Below are positions 56,385-64,000 of a DNA stretch of 64,000 bases, one piece after another (within the stretch, counting starts at the first letter, position 1; every line of letters starts with the position of its first letter). The stretch spans positions 434,001 to 498,000 of the forward strand of contig ML978135.1 in NCBI GenBank assembly GCA_010015805.1, read 5' to 3'. The stretch comes from Rhizodiscina lignyota (Eukaryota > Ascomycota > Dothideomycetes > Aulographales > Rhizodiscinaceae). Made by a program: the position numbers and the translations under genes. The notes under the pieces were generated by a model that saw nothing but the letters and a program-made list of their open reading frames with translations, had not been told where the DNA came from and made no database searches.

Positions 56385-57201
56385 GACTTTGAAAGACTTT
56401 GGGATTGGGCGTTGGTGTTCTTCTGCTCTTCCAATACTATCCGCTGAAATCGAACTCGTCTGGTGAAAGATATTCTTCCGCAGAGCTGACGAGGGTTGTT
56501 GAAGTGTACTCCGACCCTGAACGGATGTTCTTCTGCGTATCCGTTCACACCTCCTGAAGTCTGCTTACTCGGCACACCCCATTGTTCCACATAGCTCCTC
56601 ATATGTGCAGGCCTTCTGTTCTGAGTTGAACTGCTTTATTTATTCGCCACGTAGAATGCTTTTCAACTTATGTTCTGCTCCAAGACAGTCATTCTTCCAT
56701 ATGGCCCGCCATGCTTGTTGAACTCTACTCTGCCGATTAAATGGCCCTCTTGGTTGCTACCGGATATGTGTTTCGATCTTCCCTTTGACATTCCACGACT
56801 ACAATTCCGCGCAAACTAGCATATTCACTGAACACTCCTCCATTGCCCAGCAATCAGTCCTCTCGCTATCTGTCTCATCATGCACACCTCTTCTGTATGG
56901 CGCGATTGTCATTCTTCTGTACAGTGCCGGTATACTTCCTGAACCCTCTTCTACTGCTTGTGGCCATTCTTCCGCAGAGCCTGACGGAACGAACTCACCG
57001 CGTGGCTGTAACGAGTACCTTGATGAGGTTTATCATGTAGATGCCAATGTATCAGTGTGGTAGATATATGCTCAAGAGAACCTACGGTGCGGCGGACATC
57101 CGCGAAGGCATCTCGATCGGGCACAGTTGTGAGGGTTCCCGTCGCCTGTCCGTTCTCGCGGTTTCTGGTGGCATGAGGCACCAAATTCAGGAGTACTGAT
57201 G
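56385..57201. other. Intergenic
   Basis: No supported gene; short hydrophobic frames around 56785-57063 (plus) lack a start context or motif. Confidence 0.35.
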
Positions 57202-57565
57202 TCAAAATGGACATCTCTCTCGTCGCGACGGAGCCGACAAACTGTTGCAGTCACTGCCAGGAGAGTCAGGCCTCCTTTGTGAGTTCACCTCTTCCTCAGG
57301 AACGCTATCGACGTCGTCGTCATCATCATCGGGAAGCTCGTTGCTGACGTCTAGCTGTGTCAGGACCTTGCTCCTCTTCTTCACGACCATGCTGTGTACC
57401 TCAACAATCAAAAGCGTTGCAGAACGTCTACTTCAACTGTATCTGACAACGGTAGTATTTGCCACCAATATACCTTCTGAATCCGTGCTCGTACTCATCA
57501 CGGTCAACGTCGTCGAAGTCGTCGTATTTGTCCAAGCCGCCAGCGTGTTTGGAGGCTAGGCGCAT
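57202..57565 (-). CDS. Possible small acidic protein, two exons
   Basis: From ATG at 57565 (MRLASKHAGGLDKYDDFDD), exon 1 could end at 57474 (donor GTATAT) and exon 2 start at 57391 (acceptor CACAG), giving 93 residues. Exon 2 has a basic VVKKRSK stretch, then NELPDDDDDDVDSVPEEE. The composition is non-random, but the donor is weak and no family is recognised. Confidence 0.3.
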
Positions 57566-57632
57566 TGCGAGATATAATTCTCGTTTCGAACTTTGTGTAC
57601 ACTGTTAGATGTCTAACATGGCGTTGGAACAG

Positions 57633-58024
57633 GAAATGGTCAACGCGAACCGGCGCATGTGCTGCGAAATGCACCTCTCTGTAATGTCGTGCGTCTTGAA
57701 GAAGCCGTGTTAAGGAATTACGGCGAATACAGTGTCGGCATCGTGCGCGGACAGGTCGGTCTATCAGAAGTGTGCGATGTGGTAGTCGCACGGAGCTTCG
57801 CGTACGCTGCTCGACATATGGAACCCCAGTAAGACCGCGGTGATCAACTCCGGCTTTTAAATTCTTTGGGAAGAAATGTCTCAGCTTGTCTTAACGCTGA
57901 CATGGAGAATCTGCTGCCTGAATTGGGCCAGGCCGATCGCGGTGACCATGTGCCGTTCGATTCACCGAAATTTTGGCCAAATGGTGTAAAACTCTTCTGG
58001 ACGTCGCAAAACGCTTGGTGGTAA
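57633..58024 (+). CDS. Possible gene fragment, two exons
   Basis: An open stretch 57633-57828 follows a good branch point and acceptor (CTAACATGGCGTTGGAACAG). It reads VLRNAPLCNVVRLEEAVLRN onward and ends at a GTAAGA donor. Splicing to 57874 (acceptor GGGAAG) continues in frame for 50 codons (ENLLPELGQADRGDHVPFDS) to TAA at 58022. No start exon was found upstream and no family is recognised. Confidence 0.3.
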
Positions 58025-59259
58025 CTGCAGCAGGGCGTGGTTGCGATTGTCAAGACCCAGGCTCGTTCATGCTAGTCGCGAGACGGATAAGTAGTACAAA
58101 TACCTTCAGTGCATGACAGAGATATGTGTCTTTTCCAGGAGAAATGCTCTCGAATTCATCGCGCACCAACGCAGGGCCTCTAACTTATAATGAAGGATCG
58201 TGAACAGTCATTGCTTTCGGAGTCTTTCTCGATTGCGATGCGTGTGCGTAGAGCAGCGTGGGTAATCGGCGCATCCACATGTATACGGGCGTACCGGAGG
58301 TCTCAGACATCTGTTTGCGTCAACTATAGTATCCTCGGAACAAAGAGATCTGGTTTGACCCAGTCTATTCCAACGAGAATCTGCATGTGCAGAAAGAAAT
58401 GACCGAGAGCAAAGGCGAAGAAGGCTCGCCAGCCAATTCCCAACGCTCATCACAACCCTTGTTAAGGGAAAAGGAATTAGTAATGATGTAGATGAATTTA
58501 GAGACTCTTCATGATTGGTCCAAGAAACGTAATGATCATCGACGCAAGTGTTGTGTTTCCGCTGGGTCGTGCCTGCGTCTGCGCTTCTTGAATCGAGGAT
58601 GTCAATTTTTGTACGAAACTAGTTAAGCAGGCAAAGGATTAGTTATATTCCACTGCGGAGAGGTTGAAACTTACCGATAGCAAGATACGCCAAGTTACTC
58701 AAACAGAACGTCTTCGAGCTGTTGTTTCGTTGGTCGATTCTCAGCCTCTTCCCCAGCGCACCAAGACACAGCCGTATATAATGAACGATAAAAAGTAAAA
58801 TCTTTCAGCACAATCATCTTCAATTCCTCGCTCCCCTCTGTAGGCCTTCTACCCATTGCTCGAAAAGGACCCGAGAGGAGAGGAAAGAGTAGCTACCTAC
58901 GCCCGTCGCATCGTAAAGTTACATGCATCGCATCAGCATCTCAGCATTTCAGAGCCATTGCAAACCCCGTCCCATCCCGTTGCCGCACCCCCAAGAAGCC
59001 AGAGTGAGAATCAGCAAGTCAGAGAAAAAGCCTCCTCGAAGGAGGAAAAAGAAGCAGAGCAGAAAGGAGTCCCAGGAAAAAAGGTATGTCCTCCGAAAAG
59101 CCTTGGATCGAACCTCAGCAGAGAAGAGAAGAGAAGTGACAAAGGGCCAAAAAAGTCGAGATCAAGACACAGAAGTGTATCTCTTCCGCTCGCACCAAAC
59201 CTCACTCCCAGCAATCATCGAATCAACCCTCTTTCACCACCTACTTCCCCAGTAGCACC
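58025..59259. other. 1.2 kb without a recognisable gene
   Basis: Includes the 3' flank of BEM1. A 171-codon plus-strand frame at 58856-59371 is antisense to the BEM1 end, Lys/Glu/Ser-rich, and probably not a protein. Confidence 0.4.
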
Positions 59260-61441
59260 TCATCTCACAACCCTAACATCCAACGCCAACCTCGCATTCC
59301 TCTCCAACGCCACCCTCAAATCCTCATCCCCGTCCAACGCAAACATCTTCCCCTCTCTCTCATCTCGATAACTCACCGCGAGCTCGATCCCGCCATCATC
59401 ACCATACCCCTCCATCCTGCGCTCCTTGATCCGCTTGTACAGATCCGCCCAGCGGAACTGGCCGATGGGCGGCATCTTGACGACGATGACGTCGTCGGGG
59501 CTGAAGAAGACCTTGATCTTGGTGGCGGGCTGCGCGGTGCCGGACGCCATGGGGATGGGGGCGGGGGTGGCCGCGGTGGAGGAGGAGCCGGTGGTGGTTT
59601 GGGTGAGGGCGGAGAGGGACGAGTTGTTGCGGAGCATGTTAGGGGGTTGCTGTGAGGGCGGGGGAGACATGAGGCCCTGCGAGTTGCTCAAGCTGCTTTG
59701 GTTGCGCTGATGTGCCGGATATCCCGAGGGCTGCGACGCGAACGCTGTCGCTGCGACGGAGGGGTTGCTCAGATTGCCTACGGACGATACGGCGCTTCCC
59801 AAATCTGGAGAGACAGACTGGTGGGAAGAAGAGGAGAGGCGGTATCCATCCGGCGCAGTAGGATCAATCTCGTAGTCGCCTTTCCGGGGTGCAAAGAAGC
59901 GGCGCACGAGGTACGACTGCGTGATCTTGGGGCCAAGCTTTAGCAACTTGCGGATGTACTCGTCGAGGTTCGCGCGACGGCCGTTGGAGATGTTATCCGT
60001 AACGTAAGTAACCGGTCCCGGCATGAAGGGCAGACTGCGCTCGTAGCCCTCGACGTTGCCAGCCTCGCGTGGGAATTCTTGGATCAGGTTGATCTGGAGG
60101 TCGTAGAAGTCCTGGTACAGGCGGGAGAGTTCCCAGTGCCGGCCGTCTTCCATCTGGCACTCGACGATGAACCAGAAGATGTCGTCAGCGAAGCAGTAGC
60201 GCGGCACGGAGGCTTTGACGGGTATGAGCGGGATCTCGTCTTGGTAGGATTGTTGGTTCATGTTGGGGTAGGCGCCGTAGGGGGATGGCTGCTGGTAACT
60301 CTGGCCGCGTTGCTGTTCAGGAATGTAAGCACAAATGTCTTAGACACTGGGGGAATGTGTTCATACCGATTCCGCTCCTTGACCATAGCCACCGTTCGAG
60401 GTGAACTGAGTCTGCTGGCTCTGCAAACTCATGCGCGCCATGCCCTGCTGCATATCCTGCGTCGCGTCGCCGCCCAACTTGCCTAACGAGATGCTGCCGT
60501 TCTTGTAGTCCGCCGCCATCTTCTTCCACTCCTCAACCTTTGGAACCCCTGCTCTCTTCACTGCCTCGACGGGGTCCGGCATGGCTTGTCCTGTCGTCAT
60601 ATCGCGAATCTCGATGAACGACACCGGGATGAGACCCGGCCCTCCTAACCGCGTGATTGGCTTCGCGACGAACCACTCCGGATTCGACTGCGCGATGACC
60701 AGAATGGCCTCTCCTTCCTTGGCGTCCAGTTCGTCTGGCCTTTCCGCCTTGAAGTCGTATATGACAACGCCATACACACCACCGCCCTTGCCCATCGACT
60801 TGGACATCCTCAAGCCAGCCATTCCAACCATTCCAACCATTCCGTTCATCATCGCAGGTGGACTGTTTGAGTTCTCTCCTGCATAGCCCGAGTCGTGGCC
60901 GCCACCACCTGACATCCTGGGGCCTGAGCCTGCCGAGCCTTGACTATCGCGCATGTTCTTGTTGACGATGGAAAAGTATTTGACCGGCACTAGTCCTCTC
61001 GTTCCCTGCAGCGGATTGCATGCCTCGTACCAGTCCTCGTCGTTTTCGCGGCCTACTACGTGGAGGAAGTCGCCTTGTGTAAAGGCTAGATAACCGGAGT
61101 TCGGCGAGGGATCTGGGGGGTTGTAGTCGTAGAGCGCTTTGATGACCTATATGAACCCGCACAGTCAGAACGAGTACGCATTCACGAGCTTTGCGAAGAG
61201 ATCGAAGGGGGTAGACAAGGCTATACACCACGTACCTTCTTCGGCGGCACAATCGCAATAGCGTCCTTCTGCGGGATGGAGATGGAAGGCGGTTTAGAGT
61301 CGGCCTTGTCCGACTGCCTCGACATTCGAAACTGCATGTAAAATATTCGTCAAAAAGTGTAGCTCTTTTCTCCCAGGTTGACGGCCGCAACTCGACACAT
61401 AATATTGTCGAGTCACTCGCCATTTCACTGACCTTCACCAT
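59260..61441 (-). CDS. BEM1: Polarity scaffold Bem1 (SH3-SH3-PX-PB1)
   Basis: Predicted exons: 61441-61433, 61331-61236, 61146-60367 and 60312-59260, total 645 residues. SH3-1 lies at about 36-96 (KALYDYNPPDPSPNSGYLAF, then LVPVKYF). SH3-2 lies at about 159-216 (YGVVIYDFKAERPDELDAKE, then GLIPVSFIEI). The PX domain spans about 325-440 (ELSRLYQDFYDLQINLIQEF, then RRANLDEYIRKLL). A Ser/Gln-rich linker follows, and PB1 occupies about 562-645 (KIKVFFSPDDVIVVKMPP, GDEDLRVALE). This domain order is diagnostic. Bem1 links Cdc42, its exchange factor Cdc24 (through PB1) and PAK kinases at growth sites, and in filamentous fungi also supports NADPH-oxidase signalling. The 9-bp first exon (ATG GTG AAG) is inferred; translation could instead start at 61337 or 61325. 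Confidence 0.93.
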
Positions 61442-63577
61442 CCTGACACTGCTCTGCTGCGTCAAAGCGCGCAGTCGCTCTCCGTCTCAGATAAAGCTGC
61501 GTGCAGAGCTGCTCCGAGTCGTGCGTGTTGAATGCGCAGGTCGGTCGTTGCGGTGAGTGCGATGTGGAGTCGGAGTGCGGCCGGTGTTTGCGTGTGAGGT
61601 CGACAAAGGAGGGGGGGCCTTGCACTGCCTGCGATATGCGCGACGCCCCAGGATCCAATGCAGCAGAGGAACAAGGAAAAATCTCCGCAGAAAAAGTAGG
61701 GCGACGACGCAGGAACACCTGTAAGTTTCTGTCGGCGCGCCGGCGGGGCCGCTCTTACGTCCGGTCGGTTGCGTAGGATTATTCGCGCTCGAGGTGGAGT
61801 GAGACGTGCGAAGGAGCGCGTTCTCGATGGGGCGGAGGATGGTGCTCTGCTGGCCGTGCCTTTGTGCCTGGAGTCGCGCCGTTGGAGTGAGCGCGAGTCG
61901 AGCCGTGGCTAGCGTCGACGTGAAGGTGAGCTGCTGACTGGCCGCGCAGGCTGGAGCGCGAGTGCAGAGCTGGAGCTGGGGCGAGTGTCTCGAGCACGAC
62001 AACGAGCGGTGCGGAGGTTGGTTTGTTGTTGGTGGTGGTGTCGCGGCGGACTCGAGAAATTCACGTGTGTGTGCAGGAGATTGCAGCTGGCAGCGCAGAA
62101 GAAAAGAGAAGGCGGGCCACGAAATTAATGCAAATTGCACCCCCCACCAAGTGAATTGTTTCGTTTCAATGCATTAACTCGCAACTCATCTACACTATTC
62201 TGCCTATTCCCTCTCGCTTTCAAAGCGCCCTCCTCCCATCTCTGCCCGTCCGCTCCCTGAAAGAGAGTACAGCTGTAGGGCTGCGAGCCTGCATGGCCTC
62301 ATCCCAGCGCCCAACATGCCATTTGAGATCAGCCATCGCCGACTTCTGCCAGCTGCGTCCCAATTGGCGTCGCTCCACGGCCTCGTGATCGCTCTGCAGC
62401 CGGAATAGGCACGTCGAGGGCAGTGGCGGCATCGTCATAGGGTACGTTCTGCTCAGCCTTAGACGCCCAGCAGAGATGCACCCGCCAGCCGAGGCCAATC
62501 AATGCGTGGGCATGTCACTTTACCATGTCATTGGTCTTATGCGGGTCGCGCCGCAGCGTGTGCCTGCCATGCAAATAGCCATCTCGTGAGGTCAATGGCC
62601 GAGTTTATTGCTATGCCTGATGCTAAAGTATCGATCATCGCCACAGCCAATGCACACTGAGCCCGACCGCAAAACCCAAAATGCAACGCTCCGTCCTTGG
62701 AACTCCATCGTAGCCTTGGACGTCAAACTCCACCTAGAACGCCGGAATGAAATCCCCTCACGCAATTGTGAGAGTGAAAGCTAGCTAGGTATCCTCCTCT
62801 GCCTGGCCACTTTCCACGTGCTCGCGGCACGACGTTGGGTAACACGTGCAAAGCTGAAACGTCGGAACCCAGCGCAGCCGAAAGGACCACGCACTTGCGA
62901 CACCGAAATCGCAAGTTGCACCGGTAAGCGACAATGCCGTACGAGTGAAAACCCAGGAAAGGAAAAGTCTTTTGACATTCAGCTGAGCGGCATAAAGTGA
63001 CAAATCTTGACTGATGGGTGCTGCACAACATGGTTGTGGCCGCAGCTGCTGATCATGGAACCTTCGATAGCTCCCGAGAAGTTAATGCCCCCCACAGATG
63101 TGAGGGAAAATCGCTCCAGTGGATTGGTGCGCATGACGCGACCATCTTATCCAGCCATTCCACGCATTCGGATCGAAGAAGCACAGAGGCCCGCTACGTC
63201 GGAGAGAGAAAGACAAGAAGGCAGCACGCACGAGGTGAGGCAAGTGAAACGAGATAGAATGTTAGAAGTCATGAGGGGATCGCGCGTGAGAAGGATCGCA
63301 GGGGTGTCGACGAGGTCTGCATGAGGGAAAGAAACCGACGGTGGGGAATTAGGAACTGCTAGGGGAGGGTGAGTGTCGACGTCGCTCTCGCCATCTGCGT
63401 GGGGAGAGGCCTTCGGTCGTCGAGAGCTACGGTCGTCGAGAGCTACAGTGTGGATCGAGTCGCTCCGTGCTGCATGTTAACTGACCGTGGAGGTCCCTGG
63501 AGTAACTATAAAACCTTCGCAGACACTAATTCTTGTCTAGCGGGAACTTGCCAGGCAGCTGGATGGAGCGGGGACTC
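61442..63577. other. 2.1 kb without a recognisable gene
   Basis: Promoter of BEM1 and 3' flank of the last gene. Several overlapping GC-rich frames (e.g. 61487-62140 minus) show no domain. A 16-bp perfect tandem duplication (CGGTCGTCGAGAGCTA) lies at 63414-63445. Confidence 0.4.
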
Positions 63578-64000
63578 TCATATCTGGCCCTTGATGTCTA
63601 CTTTTCGGAATGCCGTAGCTTTGGCTAGTTCGAACAGACTGCCAGCTTTCGCAGTGAGGATTTTAAGGACGCCGTCCTTCTCTGAGATCAAGTGTTGGGC
63701 ATTGGCATCGATCAAGAACTGTACGCAGTCCTCATCCGACTCGAAGCCCAGCTCTTCCGTGAGGAATCTCAAGTTGACGTCTGGCTTGTACCTGCATATC
63801 TGTGAGCTAAAGGCAGTTCAGATGATGGGTAGAGGGAATCTTACGCTTTGCAAATGTTAGCAAGAGCAGCTAGCCGCTCTCGACCAACAAACATATCCAT
63901 CAGATATGCGCCCATGTTTGGCGTGTCGAGATAGAGCCGGAAAAACTTGTGATAGTTGCCCAATGCCAGAGCGTTGCGCACTTGGAGTGCGTGTCGGACG
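63578..64000 (-). CDS. SAC3/GANP-family (Thp3/Leng8-like) protein, 3' end
   Basis: Two exons are visible: 64000-63845 and 63791-63578, split by a 53-bp intron (GTAAGA...TGCAG). The gene continues past the window. The reading HALQVRNALALGNYHKFFRL, then DTPNMGAYLMDMFVGRERLA, YKPDVNLRFLTEELGF and DIKGQI* matches the C-terminal SAC3/GANP/PSMD8-like PCI-type domain. Relatives include yeast Thp3 and animal LENG8, which bind Csn12 and act in mRNA maturation and transcription elongation. The terminal KVDIKGQI is strongly conserved in that subgroup as I remember it. Nuclear function is inferred. Confidence 0.8.

Noticed and set aside
58856-59371. 171-codon plus-strand frame antisense to the BEM1 end
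   Set aside because: Its second half is the reverse of the conserved PB1 domain; the rest is Lys/Glu/Ser low complexity.
61487-62140. 217-codon minus-strand frame upstream of BEM1
   Set aside because: Thr/Ser/Arg/His-rich, several competing frames, no start context or domain; more likely promoter or leader.

Overview
The window is genomic DNA of a filamentous ascomycete (Pezizomycotina, plausibly Dothideomycetes; the class is a guess). Reasons: genes are split by short introns (mostly 47-80 bp) with GTAAGT/GTATGT-type donors and CTAAC/CTGAC-like branch points, and the gene set includes SET3, BEM1, EMC4, AP-1 beta, fungal MTHFR, a Yap-type bZIP and a PNP-ankyrin protein. Splice junctions were chosen by reading frame and family knowledge and are predictions. 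I saw no tRNA, rRNA, CRISPR array or intact transposon.

Left part (1-10.7 kb): the 3' end of an NRPS-like adenylation gene, an unknown gene, a Pns1/CTL transporter, an unknown gene, then an APC-family permease divergent from a Rieske oxygenase of the choline monooxygenase-like type. The divergent promoter holds two close GATA-factor sites.

10.7-15.5 kb is an accessory island: an acidic, repeat-bearing ORF with an in-frame TAG, a putative secreted acidic protein with an in-frame TAA, a duplicated leader and a TpA-rich tract. From 15.5 to 23.7 kb come a D-2-hydroxyacid dehydrogenase, a disrupted nucleoside phosphorylase-ankyrin (fungal NLR-like) gene, an enoyl-CoA hydratase/isomerase ending in the peroxisomal signal SKL, and a Baeyer-Villiger-type flavin monooxygenase.

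24.7-42.2 kb is mostly housekeeping: AP-1 beta adaptin divergent from EMC4, an F-box-like protein, a decayed acetyltransferase, SET3 (PHD+SET), two small membrane proteins flanking a degenerate tandem repeat, and MTHFR. 42-64 kb is gene-poor: a secreted six-cysteine protein, a Yap-like bZIP with about 4.7 kb of gene-free GC-rich DNA upstream, an iron-containing alcohol dehydrogenase interrupted by an exceptional 1.3-kb intron, a GFA/CENP-V-type zinc protein, the polarity scaffold BEM1, and the 3' end of a SAC3/GANP-family gene.

The most unusual points are the broken PNP-ankyrin gene, three accessory genes each carrying a nonsense codon explicable by C-to-T change at CpA (as in repeat-induced point mutation), the oversized intron, and the grouping of two transporters with a Rieske oxygenase.
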